A DNA stretch of 64,000 nt. Source: an uncultured beta proteobacterium (lineage in GTDB: Bacteria > Pseudomonadota > Gammaproteobacteria > Burkholderiales > Burkholderiaceae_C). Position 1 is the first letter of the stretch. Every line of letters starts with the position of its first letter. The translations under genes and the position numbers were made by a program. Below the pieces are notes generated by a model that saw only the letters and a list, made by a program, of their open reading frames with translations, was not told the DNA's origin and ran no database searches. The stretch spans positions 19,413 through 83,412 of the forward strand of contig CAILZB010000056.1 in the NCBI GenBank assembly GCA_903838565.1, in the 5' to 3' direction. Shown piece after piece: positions 40,542 through 49,296 of the stretch.

Positions 40542-41358
40542 AACGCCGCCTCGCTTTGGCATCATCATCATCGGCGACGAAATCCTCTCGGGCAAGCGCG
40601 CCGACAAGCACTTGCCCAAGCTGATCGAATTGCTGGGCGCACGCGGCCTGCAGCCCGACTTCGCCGACTACGTTGGGGATTCCCCGGCGCGCATCACGGC
40701 CACGCTGCAGCGCGCCTTTGCCTCCGGTGATGTGGTGTTTTCCTGTGGCGGCATCGGCGCCACGCCCGACGACCACACGCGCCAATGCGCCGCCGCGGCG
40801 CTGACGCGGCCGTTGCAATTGCACCCTGAGGCGGCCGCGCTGATCCGCCAGCGCATGCAGGAGCTGGCTCTGGAAAAAGGCATCGCCTATGAGCCCGAGC
40901 GCGATGACAACCGGCATCGACTGAACATGGGCGTGTTCCCCGAAGGCGCCAGCATCATCCCCAACCCCTACAACCGAATAGCGGGCTTTTCCTGCGCCGG
41001 TCCGAACGGCGGCGGCGTCCATTTCGTCCCGGGATTTCCCGTCATGGCTTGGCCCATGATGGAGTGGGTGCTGGACACCTACTACGCCCATCTGGCTCAA
41101 GAAAAGGCTTACGTGGAACGTTCGGTGATCGTTTTCGGCGCCATGGAAGCGGCGCTCACGCCCTTGATGGAGGCGATCGAGGCCAACTTTGCGGGTGTGC
41201 GCATCTTCAGCCTGCCCAGCGTGGACCACCCCGAATTCGGGCGCCACATCGAGTTGGGCGTCAAGGGCACGCCCGCCGTGACGACCGAGGCCTACACGGC
41301 GTTGCTGGCCGGGCTGAGGCAAGTGGATGCGAAGCTTGGCCCTGAATTGGTGCGGTGA
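40504..41358 (+). CDS. CinA/MoaB-type molybdopterin-binding-domain protein
   Basis: A 284-residue soluble protein. FGIIIIGDEILSGKRADKHL and FSCGGIGATPDDHTRQC are the MoCF-binding-domain motifs of the CinA N-terminal half; the C-terminal deamidase half of CinA is absent. HFVPGFPVMAWPMMEWVLD continues the CinA pattern. Its substrate is uncertain; related proteins are pyrophosphatases of nucleotide adducts. ATG 40504 overlaps the EI24 gene by 38 bp, so they are co-transcribed. The glnA control region follows. Confidence 0.85.
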   Translation: MNPHQPLPFQPLETPPRFGIIIIGDEILSGKRADKHLPKLIELLGARGLQPDFADYVGDSPARITATLQRAFASGDVVFSCGGIGATPDDHTRQCAAAALTRPLQLHPEAAALIRQRMQELALEKGIAYEPERDDNRHRLNMGVFPEGASIIPNPYNRIAGFSCAGPNGGGVHFVPGFPVMAWPMMEWVLDTYYAHLAQEKAYVERSVIVFGAMEAALTPLMEAIEANFAGVRIFSLPSVDHPEFGRHIELGVKGTPAVTTEAYTALLAGLRQVDAKLGPELVR

Positions 41359-41364
41359 TGCATG

Positions 41365-41404
41365 CGCACCTAAATGATGCAATTGACTGCCGTGTTTTGG
41401 TGCA
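41365..41404. promoter_or_regulatory. Two NtrC-binding site candidates upstream of glnA
   Basis: CGCACCTAAATGATGCA (41365-41381) fits the enterobacterial NtrC consensus TGCACYAAAATGGTGCA at 14 of 17 positions. TGCCGTGTTTTGGTGCA (41388-41404) has the TGC-N11-GCA frame with a perfect right half. They lie about 115-155 bp upstream of the sigma-54 promoter, the usual enhancer distance. Confidence 0.7.
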
Positions 41405-41518
41405 TCCAAGCGGTCTTTGATATTTATTTTTCTGGCGCATGGTGGCCGCCAAGTGCCGAACAGGGCACAAGTCGAGGCAAAATACGGGGCTTTTCGGGAA
41501 AGCAGAGCCGCGGCAGCA

Positions 41519-41534
41519 TTGGCATAAATCGTGC
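41519..41534 (+). promoter_or_regulatory. Sigma-54 promoter of glnA
   Basis: TTGGCATAAATCGTGC contains GG (41521-41522) and GC (41533-41534) separated by ten bases, the -24/-12 signature of sigma-54 promoters, with TGGCA around the -24 element. It lies about 55 bp before the glnA start. Confidence 0.7.
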
Positions 41535-41588
41535 GTTCTTTGTTCCCGTGCAAGTTTTCAATCAGTTTCATTTAACCAGGAGTATTTG

Positions 41589-43004
41589 ATGGCAAAGACC
41601 GTCGCAGACGTGATGAAGATGGTGAAGGAAAACGAAGTCAAGTTTGTTGACTTCCGCTTTACCGATACCCGTGGCAAGGAGCAGCACGTGACCGTGCCGG
41701 TCTCGCATTTTGACGAAGACAAGTTCGTTTCGGGCCACGCCTTTGACGGCTCCTCGGTTGCCGGCTGGAAGGGCATTGAAGCCTCGGACATGCAGCTCAT
41801 GCCTGATCCCAATACCGCCAATCTGGACCCGTTCTTCGAAGAGACCACGCTGTTCATGAGCTGCGACGTGATCGAGCCCAGCGACGGCAAGGCCTACGAC
41901 CGCGATCCGCGCTCCATCGCCAAGCGCGCCGAAGCCTATCTGAAGGCTTCGGGCATCGGCGACACGGCTTACTTCGGACCCGAGCCCGAGTTCTTCATCT
42001 TCGACGACGTGCGCTGGAACACCGACATGTCGGGCACTTTCTTCAAGATCGAAGAATACGAAGCGCCCTGGAATTCGGGCAAGAAGCTCGAAGGCGGCAA
42101 CCGCGGTCACCGCCCCACCGTGAAGGGTGGCTATTTCCCCGTGCCCCCGGTCGACAGTACGCAGGACATGCGCGCCGAAATGTCGCTGATCCTCGAATCC
42201 CTGGGCATTCCGGTCGAAGTGTTCCACCACGAAGTGGCAGGCGCTGGCCAGAACGAAATCGGCACGCGTTTTTCCACGCTGGTCGAGCGCGCTGACTGGA
42301 CCCAGGTGCTGAAGTACGTGGTGCAGAACGTCGCCAATGCCTACGGCAAGACCGCGACCTTCATGCCCAAGCCCATCGTTGGCGACAACGGTTCCGGCAT
42401 GCACGTGCACCAGTCGATCTGGAAAGACGGCAAGAACCTGTTCGCCGGTGACGGCTATGCCGGTCTGTCCGACTTTGCGCTGTACTACATCGGCGGCATC
42501 ATCAAGCACGCCCGTGCCCTGAATGCCATCACCAATCCCGGCACCAACAGCTACAAGCGTCTGGTGCCAGGCTACGAAGCCCCGGTGAAGCTGGCTTACT
42601 CGGCCAAGAACCGCTCGGCCTCGATCCGCATTCCCTACGTGGCGAACCCCAAGGGCCGGCGCATCGAAGCGCGTTTCCCCGATCCACTGATGAACCCTTA
42701 TCTGGGTTTTGCCGCCTTGATGATGGCCGGTCTGGACGGCGTGGAAAACAAGATCCATCCGGGCGAAGCCGCCTCCAAGGATCTGTACCATCTGCCTCCC
42801 GAAGAAGACGCGAAAGTGCCGACCGTGTGCCACAGCCTGGATCAGGCACTGGACCACCTGGACGCCGGCCGCAGCTTCTTGACGAAGGGCGGCGTGTTCA
42901 CGGATTCGATGATCGACGCGTACATTGAACTCAAGATGACCGAAGTCACGCGCCTGCGCATGGCGACGCACCCGATTGAGTTCGAAATGTACTACTCGCT
43001 GTAA
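41589..43004 (+). CDS. glnA: Glutamine synthetase type I
   Basis: A 471-residue enzyme with all class I features: [16 protein letters not shown] at the start, [10 protein letters not shown], the active-site [13 protein letters not shown], the ATP loop [19 protein letters not shown], and [26 protein letters not shown] near residue 397 contains the Tyr that is adenylylated in this class. It makes glutamine from glutamate, ammonia and ATP. ATG 41589 follows AGGAG. It is preceded by a sigma-54 promoter and NtrC sites and followed by a strong terminator and the glnL-glnG genes. Confidence 0.97.
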   Translation: MAKTVADVMKMVKENEVKFVDFRFTDTRGKEQHVTVPVSHFDEDKFVSGHAFDGSSVAGWKGIEASDMQLMPDPNTANLDPFFEETTLFMSCDVIEPSDGKAYDRDPRSIAKRAEAYLKASGIGDTAYFGPEPEFFIFDDVRWNTDMSGTFFKIEEYEAPWNSGKKLEGGNRGHRPTVKGGYFPVPPVDSTQDMRAEMSLILESLGIPVEVFHHEVAGAGQNEIGTRFSTLVERADWTQVLKYVVQNVANAYGKTATFMPKPIVGDNGSGMHVHQSIWKDGKNLFAGDGYAGLSDFALYYIGGIIKHARALNAITNPGTNSYKRLVPGYEAPVKLAYSAKNRSASIRIPYVANPKGRRIEARFPDPLMNPYLGFAALMMAGLDGVENKIHPGEAASKDLYHLPPEEDAKVPTVCHSLDQALDHLDAGRSFLTKGGVFTDSMIDAYIELKMTEVTRLRMATHPIEFEMYYSL

Positions 43005-43032
43005 ATCCGCCTCGCGGCTGGATTTCAGACAT

Positions 43033-43060
43033 AAAAAGGACGGCGCAAGCCGTCCTTTTT
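43033..43060 (+). terminator. Intrinsic terminator after glnA
   Basis: AAAAAGGACGGC-GCAA-GCCGTCCTTTTT (43033-43060) is a perfect 12-bp stem with a GCAA loop and a T-run on the 3' side, 28 bp after the glnA stop. It allows separate levels of glnA and glnLG. Confidence 0.9.
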
Positions 43061-43176
43061 CATTGGAGATGGAGCCGAGGTTTTGCATTGGCGAGCGTTT
43101 GGGACATACTTGAGACTTTGCGGGACAGTCCGCAGCTACGCAGAGCGAGCCAGCTCTGTCCTCAATAAATTGGGTT

Positions 43177-43653
43177 ATGAAAAAAGTCTTCTTCACCGTG
43201 CTGGGCAGTTTCGCCTTGCTCCATCCTGCTGCGGCGCAGGATGGCGCTATTTACCGCTGCGGCAACGAATACACCAACACCGCGACCGCGGAGCAGATGA
43301 AGAATTGCAAGCTGGTCACCGGCGGCAATGTGACCGTGGTGCAAAGCCCCAAGCCTGCGCCCAAGGCGTCGGGCAACGCCAAGCCTGCGGCCGCTGCGCC
43401 GTCTTCCGTCCAGCGTGAGCGCGACGCCGAGTCGCGCTCCATCCTCGAGTCGGAATTGCGCAAGACGCAGGCTCGCTTGGACGAACTCCACAAGGAATAC
43501 AACAACGGCGAACCGGAAAAGCGCGGCGACGAAGCGCGAAACTTTCAGAAGTACCTCGATCGCGTGGCCGAGATCAAGGCCAGCATTGCGCGCGCGCAAA
43601 GCGATATCGACGGCCTCAAGCGCGAGATCTCGCGCCTGCCGGTGAACAATTGA
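43177..43653 (+). CDS. DUF4124-type periplasmic protein with coiled coil
   Basis: A 158-residue protein with a signal peptide (MKKVFFTVLGSFALLHPAAAQ). The DUF4124-like part follows (AIYRCGNEYTNTATAEQMKNCKLV, two Cys that may bond). Residues 75-155 are highly charged and helical (ESELRKTQARLDELHKEYNN, then AEIKASIARAQSDIDGLKREI), probably a coiled coil. Its function is unknown; this position between glnA and glnL recurs in Burkholderiales as far as I recall. The stop overlaps the TTG start of glnL. Confidence 0.75.
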   Translation: MKKVFFTVLGSFALLHPAAAQDGAIYRCGNEYTNTATAEQMKNCKLVTGGNVTVVQSPKPAPKASGNAKPAAAAPSSVQRERDAESRSILESELRKTQARLDELHKEYNNGEPEKRGDEARNFQKYLDRVAEIKASIARAQSDIDGLKREISRLPVNN

Positions 43654-44747
43654 CGGGTGTGAGTACGCCCCTTTCTCCCTCATCCGATTCGAACCCGTCG
43701 CTGCGCTTTCAGGCCTTCGATCTGCTGGCGACGCTGGTGGCCGTGGTGCACCACGATGGCGTTGTCGTTTTTGCCAACGCGGCGCTGGAAGACGCTCTGG
43801 GAATCTCGCGCCGCGCCATTCAAGGCAGTCCTTTCTGCGAATTCTTCTCCGAACCTGCGGTGCTGCAGACCGCCCTGGCCGGTGCTGGCAGCAACGAGTT
43901 CGCGGCCATGCGCTACGACGCCCGGCTCAATCGCGTGAATCTGGAGCCGCTGCCGGTGCACGTGGTGCTGGCCCAGTCCGATCTGCAGGGAGAGGTCATC
44001 ATCGAACTGCTGCCGCTGGAGCAGCAGGAGCGCCAGGACCGCGAGGAGCGCCTGCTGGAGCAGGCGCAGACCAACAAGGAACTGATACGCAACCTGGCGC
44101 ATGAAATCAAGAATCCGCTGGGCGGAATTCGAGGCGCGGCGCAGTTGCTGGAGATGGAGATGGATTCGCGCGAGCTCAAGGAGTACACGCAGGTCATCAT
44201 CCACGAGGCCGATCGATTGCAGACGCTGGTGGACCGTCTGCTGGCGCCGCACCGGCGCCCGCATGTGGTGGGCGACGTGAACATCCACGAGGTCTGCGAA
44301 CGTGTGCGTTCTCTGATCCTGGCCGAGTTTCCCAGGGGCTTGAAGGTGCAGCGGGACTACGACATCTCGATCCCCGAGTTTCGCGGCGACCGTGAGCAGC
44401 TGATCCAAGCGCTGCTCAACATCGCGCACAACGCGGCCCAGGCCTTGGCCGAGCGCATCGCGCAGGACACGGCGCAGCTCACCTTTCGCACCCGGATTGC
44501 GCGCCAGACCACATTCGGCAAGAAGCGCTATCGATTGGCACTGGAATTGCATGTCATAGACAACGGGCCCGGCGTACCGGACTCCATCAAGGACCGCATT
44601 TTTTATCCCCTGGTGTCGGGGCGTGAAGGTGGTTCGGGATTGGGTCTGACGCTGGCCCAGACTTTTGTGCAGCAACACCATGGTCTGATCGAATGCGACA
44701 GCGTGCCTGGTCGCACCGATTTCAAGATCCTGATACCGCTGCCCTAA
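43650..44747 (+). CDS. glnL: Nitrogen regulation histidine kinase NtrB (GlnL)
   Basis: A 365-residue soluble kinase. PAS domain at about 18-125, then the H box LAHEIKNPLGGIRGAAQLLE with His151, the N box NIAHNAAQAL, IDNGPGVP (G1) and GREGGSGLGLTLAQTFVQQHHG (G2). It phosphorylates or dephosphorylates NtrC in response to PII proteins. TTG 43650 overlaps the upstream stop (TTGA); GTG 43659 is an alternative. No ATG gives a full PAS domain. A 44-bp palindromic repeat lies between it and glnG. Confidence 0.93.
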   Translation: MTGVSTPLSPSSDSNPSLRFQAFDLLATLVAVVHHDGVVVFANAALEDALGISRRAIQGSPFCEFFSEPAVLQTALAGAGSNEFAAMRYDARLNRVNLEPLPVHVVLAQSDLQGEVIIELLPLEQQERQDREERLLEQAQTNKELIRNLAHEIKNPLGGIRGAAQLLEMEMDSRELKEYTQVIIHEADRLQTLVDRLLAPHRRPHVVGDVNIHEVCERVRSLILAEFPRGLKVQRDYDISIPEFRGDREQLIQALLNIAHNAAQALAERIAQDTAQLTFRTRIARQTTFGKKRYRLALELHVIDNGPGVPDSIKDRIFYPLVSGREGGSGLGLTLAQTFVQQHHGLIECDSVPGRTDFKILIPLP

Positions 44748-44759
44748 CGTAATGGAACT

Positions 44760-44803
44760 GACTTTCATGACTCGTAGCACCTCGCGGGCGAAGCATGAAA
44801 GTC
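44760..44803. repeat. 44-bp palindromic element, copy 2
   Basis: Arms GACTTTCATG (44760-44769) and CATGAAAGTC (44794-44803) are exact complements. The element equals copy 1 at 11390-11433 in length and at 34 of 44 positions. It lies inside the glnL-glnG operon, 13 bp after the glnL stop and 42 bp before glnG. Confidence 0.85.
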
Positions 44804-44845
44804 AGAACCTGTACCAAGGCTATTTGAACCGGGGATGACAACACC

Positions 44846-46351
44846 ATGAAGCCGATTTGGATCGTAGACGATGACCAGTCCATACGCTTCGTCCTGGAGA
44901 AGGCGCTGCTGCGCGAGAACCTGCCGAGTCGCAGTTTCACCCATCCGCGCGAGGTGCTGCAGGCACTGGAAAAAGCCACGCCTGAGGACGGGCCGCAGAT
45001 CCTGGTGAGCGACATCCGCATGCCGGGCGGCTCGGGCCTGGACTTGCTGGCCAAGGTCAAGGAAAAGCTGCCCAGCCTGCCGGTCATCATCATGACGGCA
45101 TTTTCCGATCTGGAGAGCGCGGTGTCGGCGTTTCAGGGCGGCGCCTTCGAGTACCTGCCCAAGCCGTTTGACGTGCCCAAGGCGGTGGAACTGATTCGAC
45201 GAGCGGTGCAGGAAAGCCAGCGTGAAGAGGTGGCGCAGGAGCAGCTGGCGGCGGCGCCCGAGATGCTGGGGCAGGCAAGTGCCATGCAGGACGTGTTTCG
45301 CGCCATCGGCCGTTTGAGCCAGAGCAACGTCACGGTCATGATCACGGGCGAGTCCGGCACCGGCAAGGAACTGGTGGCGCGCGCGCTGCACAAGCATTCG
45401 CCGCGCGGCGACGCCGGCAGCAACGGTCCCTTTGTCGCGATCAACACGGCGGCGATCCCCAAGGACCTGCTGGAGTCCGAACTCTTTGGTCACGAGCGCG
45501 GCGCCTTCACCGGTGCGCAGACCATGCGCCGGGGCCGCTTCGAGCAGGCCGATGGCGGCACGCTGTTTCTGGACGAGATTGGCGACATGCCGTTCGATCT
45601 GCAGACGCGTCTGTTGCGTGTCCTCAGTGACGGACATTTCTATCGCGTCGGTGGACACCAGGCGGTGAAGACCAACGTGCGCGTGATCGCCGCGACGCAC
45701 CAGGACCTGGAGCAGCGGGTGAAGGAGGGCGTGTTTCGGGAGGATCTGTTTCACCGCCTGAACGTGATCCGCCTGCGGCTGCCGCCCTTGCGCGAGCGGC
45801 GCGAGGACATTCCGATGCTGACCCGGCATTTCCTGCGCTCCAGCGCGCTGCAACTCGGCGTCGAGCCCAAGCGCATCGCCGACGCCGCGCTGGATCGGCT
45901 GAGTCATTTCGCCTTTCCCGGCAATGTGCGGCAACTGGAAAACGTTTGCCACTGGCTCACGGTGATGGCGCCGGCGCAGGTGATCGAGGCCAAGGACTTG
46001 CCCCCGGAAGTGCTGGCCAGCGCGGACAGGCGCACGCCGGATGTCACGGAAATAGCCGCATCGCCAGTGCCGCAGCTGGCGGCGAGCGCTGCGGCCAGCG
46101 ATGGTGTCGGGTCGGCAGTGGCTGACACCGCCGTTGGCGGCGCATGGGAGCTGGACATGGCGTTGCACGCCCATGCCTTGCTGGATGCCGGTCGCACCGA
46201 CGTCTGGGACGTGTTGACGAAGCAGTTCGAATCGCGCCTCATCCGCGTGGCGCTGGTCCATACCAAGGGCCGGCGCATCGAGGCCGCACACAAGCTGGGC
46301 ATAGGGCGCAACACCATCACGCGCAAGATTGCCGAACTCGGGATCGATTGA
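44846..46351 (+). CDS. glnG: Nitrogen regulation response regulator NtrC (GlnG)
   Basis: A 501-residue sigma-54 activator. Receiver: [15 protein letters not shown], Asp56 in [11 protein letters not shown], Lys in [11 protein letters not shown]+ domain: [15 protein letters not shown] (Walker A), GAFTGAQ (sigma-54 contact loop), [13 protein letters not shown] (Walker B) and [13 protein letters not shown] Fis-type helix-turn-helix ends the protein ([24 protein letters not shown]). Phosphorylated NtrC activates the glnA promoter and other nitrogen genes. It is preceded by the palindromic repeat and converges on ggt. Confidence 0.96.
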   Translation: MKPIWIVDDDQSIRFVLEKALLRENLPSRSFTHPREVLQALEKATPEDGPQILVSDIRMPGGSGLDLLAKVKEKLPSLPVIIMTAFSDLESAVSAFQGGAFEYLPKPFDVPKAVELIRRAVQESQREEVAQEQLAAAPEMLGQASAMQDVFRAIGRLSQSNVTVMITGESGTGKELVARALHKHSPRGDAGSNGPFVAINTAAIPKDLLESELFGHERGAFTGAQTMRRGRFEQADGGTLFLDEIGDMPFDLQTRLLRVLSDGHFYRVGGHQAVKTNVRVIAATHQDLEQRVKEGVFREDLFHRLNVIRLRLPPLRERREDIPMLTRHFLRSSALQLGVEPKRIADAALDRLSHFAFPGNVRQLENVCHWLTVMAPAQVIEAKDLPPEVLASADRRTPDVTEIAASPVPQLAASAAASDGVGSAVADTAVGGAWELDMALHAHALLDAGRTDVWDVLTKQFESRLIRVALVHTKGRRIEAAHKLGIGRNTITRKIAELGID

Positions 46352-46355
46352 AAAC

Positions 46356-46380
46356 CGCTGCGGCGTCACCTGCCGCAGCG
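46356..46380. terminator. Hairpin between convergent glnG and ggt
   Basis: CGCTGCGGC (46356-46364) and GCCGCAGCG (46372-46380) form a perfect 9-bp stem with a 7-nt loop between the two stop codons. No T-tract is evident, so efficiency is uncertain. Confidence 0.6.
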
Positions 46381-46382
46381 CT

Positions 46383-48203
46383 TCAGTCGCCGCGCACCAC
46401 GCCTTCACGGCGCGGGTCCGCGCCACCAAAATAGCCCGTGGGCGTTTTTTGAATCATCTGCACTCCGCTGGTGAGGTCGATTTCCTGCACGCGCTGGCCG
46501 TGGGCTTTGAGGGCCTCCACGGTGGCGGCGGGGAACGCACCTTGCTCCAGCAGCACCGGTCCGCCCATGGAGCCGAAGTTGGGCAGGTTGATCGCCTGTT
46601 GCACGTCGAGCTGCCAGTTGAGCGTGGCGTACAGGCTCTTGGCGACGAAGTGGATGATGAAGGCGCCGCCCGGGCTGCCGCCGCTGAGCAGCAATGGGCC
46701 CAGCGTTGCATCCGCGGCCTTTTCAAACACCAGCGTCGGTGCCATCGACGAGCGTGGCCGCTTGCCTGGCTGCACACGATTGGCCACGGGGCGCCCTTGC
46801 GCATCGGCGGGCTCGAAGCTGAAGTCGGTGAGCTGGTTGTTCAGCAGGAAGCCCTGCACCATCTGTCTTGCGCCAAACCCGTCTTCGATGGTCGTGGTCA
46901 TGGCCAGTGCGTGGCCCCAGGCGTCGACGATGGAGATGTGCGAGGTGCCGTGCTCCTCTTGTTCGGGCATGGGGGCGTAGCTCACGCGCTGCGCTGCAGG
47001 CTGACCCGGTAAGACCTGCAGCATGCGCTGGCCCTGGGGCGTGGCGTCGATCAGCCTGGCGCGCTGCGCCAGGTAGTCGGGCTCAAGCAGGCTCATCCAG
47101 TCGCCCCCGGGCGCCTTCACGAAGTCCGGGTCGCCCAGGTACTGCGCGCGGTCGGCCAGCGCCAGGCGCGAAGCCTCGCTGTACAGGTGCAGGAAATCGG
47201 CTGAAGGCAGGCCCTGGATCAGCGGCAGTGGCGCGGGGCGCAGGCTTTGCAGCATGCCCAGGATCTGCCCGATGGCGATGGCGCCCGAGCTCGGTGGCCC
47301 GAAGCCGCAGACGCGGTAGTCCCTGGCGAGCGCTTTGTAGTCGTAGCACAAAGGATTGCGCTCGCGTGCCTGGTAGCGCGCCATATCGTCCAGCGATAGC
47401 CGGCCCGGATTGGCGGGATGCTGGCGCACCTTGTCGACGATCGCCTTCGCCAGTTCGCCCTGGTACAGCGCCGAGGCACCCTGCGCCGCGATCAGCTTGA
47501 AGACGCGCGCCAGTGCCGGGTTGCGCAGCACAAAACCCACGGCGTGTGGCAAGCCATCGTCCTGGTAGAAATAGGCCGCAGCGGTCGGGTCATTTTTTAA
47601 ATAGGGCTCTTCCAGCAGCAGCGCGTGCAGTCGCGGACTCAGCGCAAAGCCCTGCTCGGCCAGCGCAATCGCGGGCGTGAACAAACTGGCCCAAGGCAGC
47701 TTGCCATGCTGGCGGTGCGCCATTTCGAGCATGCGCAGCACGCCCGGCACACCGACCGAGCGGCCGCCGACCACGGCGTCGTGAAACGCCATGGCATGAC
47801 CATCGGGCTGGAGAAAGAGCGTTTCATCGGCTTGCGACGGCGCGGTCTCGCGCCCGTCGAAGGCTTGGACCTTGCGGCCGTCGAAATGCAGCAGGAAGGC
47901 GCCGCCGCCGATGCCGCTGGATTGCGGCTCGACCAGGGCGAGCACCATCTGCACGGCGATGGCCGCGTCCACCGCGCTGCCGCCGTCCTTGAGCATCTGG
48001 TAGCCCGCCGCCGCCGCCAACGGATTCGCTGCGGCCACGGAAAAGCGCTGTGTGGCCCAGCCGGTCTTGGCGCTGCGCCCGGATGCGGCTTCGGGCAGCA
48101 GCGACGCGGCGGCGTGAGATTCGGCCCTTGTCAGGCCCAGCGCCATGGCGGCAATGAGGCTCAGCGCTGCCAAGCAGGGGAAGCGCGAGAGGCGATATTT
48201 CAT
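46383..48203 (-). CDS. ggt: Gamma-glutamyltransferase
   Basis: A 606-residue periplasmic proenzyme with a signal peptide (LAALSLIAAMALGLTRAESHA). FSVAAANPLAAAAGYQMLKDGGSAVDAAIA and SSGIGGGAFLLHFDG are the family opening. Autocleavage would occur before Thr420 in EQEEHGTSHISIVD, which becomes the nucleophile of the small subunit. RPRSSMAPTLVF and GSPGGAFIIHFV complete the active site. It splits glutathione and other gamma-glutamyl compounds. Its position beside the nitrogen regulators may be chance. Confidence 0.93.
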   Translation of the reverse strand: MKYRLSRFPCLAALSLIAAMALGLTRAESHAAASLLPEAASGRSAKTGWATQRFSVAAANPLAAAAGYQMLKDGGSAVDAAIAVQMVLALVEPQSSGIGGGAFLLHFDGRKVQAFDGRETAPSQADETLFLQPDGHAMAFHDAVVGGRSVGVPGVLRMLEMAHRQHGKLPWASLFTPAIALAEQGFALSPRLHALLLEEPYLKNDPTAAAYFYQDDGLPHAVGFVLRNPALARVFKLIAAQGASALYQGELAKAIVDKVRQHPANPGRLSLDDMARYQARERNPLCYDYKALARDYRVCGFGPPSSGAIAIGQILGMLQSLRPAPLPLIQGLPSADFLHLYSEASRLALADRAQYLGDPDFVKAPGGDWMSLLEPDYLAQRARLIDATPQGQRMLQVLPGQPAAQRVSYAPMPEQEEHGTSHISIVDAWGHALAMTTTIEDGFGARQMVQGFLLNNQLTDFSFEPADAQGRPVANRVQPGKRPRSSMAPTLVFEKAADATLGPLLLSGGSPGGAFIIHFVAKSLYATLNWQLDVQQAINLPNFGSMGGPVLLEQGAFPAATVEALKAHGQRVQEIDLTSGVQMIQKTPTGYFGGADPRREGVVRGD

Positions 48204-48341
48204 GGGCGGCCCGACGATGAGGTGTTGGCATGTTAGTCGCAGTCCTCAGAACCCGGCCGTGGGTGAAAACCCTCAGGCCCGACCCGGCGACAGCAGTGCT
48301 ATCGCCGCGATAATCGAGGCCCACCCAGACCTCGTGGCAAC

Positions 48342-49295
48342 ATGAACCTCAAGCACCTTGTTTTCGTCCTCATGGCCGTCGCGGTCGCCAGCAGCAGCGT
48401 CATGGCGCAGCAGTACCTGCGCATCGGAACCGGCGGAACCGCAGGAACCTACTATCCGGTCGGCGTGCTGGTGGCCAAGGTGGTTTCGCAGCCCGGCAAG
48501 ATCATCGCCACGGCGCAGACCAGCAACGGCTCGCTGGGCAACGCCATCGGTGTGGACAGCGGGTCCCTGGAAACAGGTTTCATCCAGGCCGACGTCGCCA
48601 GCTGGGCGCACAGCGGGAGCGGAATTTTTGCCGGCAAGCCCGCGCTCTCAGGCCTGCGTCTGATCGCCAACCTCTATCCGGAAAGCATCCATATCGTTGT
48701 GCGCAAGGCTTCTGGCATCAAGTCCGTGCTCGATCTGCGGGGCCGCCGCGTGGCGCTGGACGAAGCGGGTTCCGGAACCCTGATTTCCGCGCGCCAGGTG
48801 CTGGGCGTCTACGGCTTGAAAGAGTCCGACATCAAGCCCGAGTACATCAAACCCAACCAGGCTGCCGACCGGCTCAGGGCGGGAACGATAGACGCCTTCT
48901 TTACCATGGTCGGCGCCCCCGGGAAGGCGATATCGGAGCTGGCTGCCAGTGGTCTGGGCCTGGAATTGCTGGCGCTGGACGGTGCAGCGGCAGATCAACT
49001 GATTGCATCCAACCCCTTTCTTTTCAAGGAAACGATTGCCGCCAACACCTATCCGGGCATTGCCGCGGTCGCAACCCTGGCCGTGGGTGCGCAGTGGGTC
49101 GCGAGCGACAAGCTCGACGCGGAGCTGGTGTACCAGGTGACCAAGGCACTGTACAGCGAGGCCGGGCAAAAGGCCCTGTCGTCGGGGCACGCCAAGGGTC
49201 GGGTGATGACGCTGGAGAACGCGGTGCGGGGCGCAGGCATTCCCTGGCATCCCGGAGCGCAGCGCTTTTTCCGCGAAGTCGGGGTACTGAAGTAG
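48342..49295 (+). CDS. TAXI-family solute-binding protein (TRAP-associated), orphan
   Basis: A 317-residue periplasmic protein with a signal peptide ending SVMAQQ. YLRIGTGGTAGTYYPVGVLVAKVV is the TAXI signature, and LETGFIQADVASWAHSG and GRRVALDEAGSGTLISARQVL follow the family. Such proteins usually deliver glutamate or other acids to a TRAP permease, but no permease gene is adjacent. Instead a GGDEF-EAL gene starts one base after its stop, so the two are almost certainly co-transcribed. Confidence 0.9.
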   Translation: MNLKHLVFVLMAVAVASSSVMAQQYLRIGTGGTAGTYYPVGVLVAKVVSQPGKIIATAQTSNGSLGNAIGVDSGSLETGFIQADVASWAHSGSGIFAGKPALSGLRLIANLYPESIHIVVRKASGIKSVLDLRGRRVALDEAGSGTLISARQVLGVYGLKESDIKPEYIKPNQAADRLRAGTIDAFFTMVGAPGKAISELAASGLGLELLALDGAAADQLIASNPFLFKETIAANTYPGIAAVATLAVGAQWVASDKLDAELVYQVTKALYSEAGQKALSSGHAKGRVMTLENAVRGAGIPWHPGAQRFFREVGVLK

Positions 49296-49296
49296 C

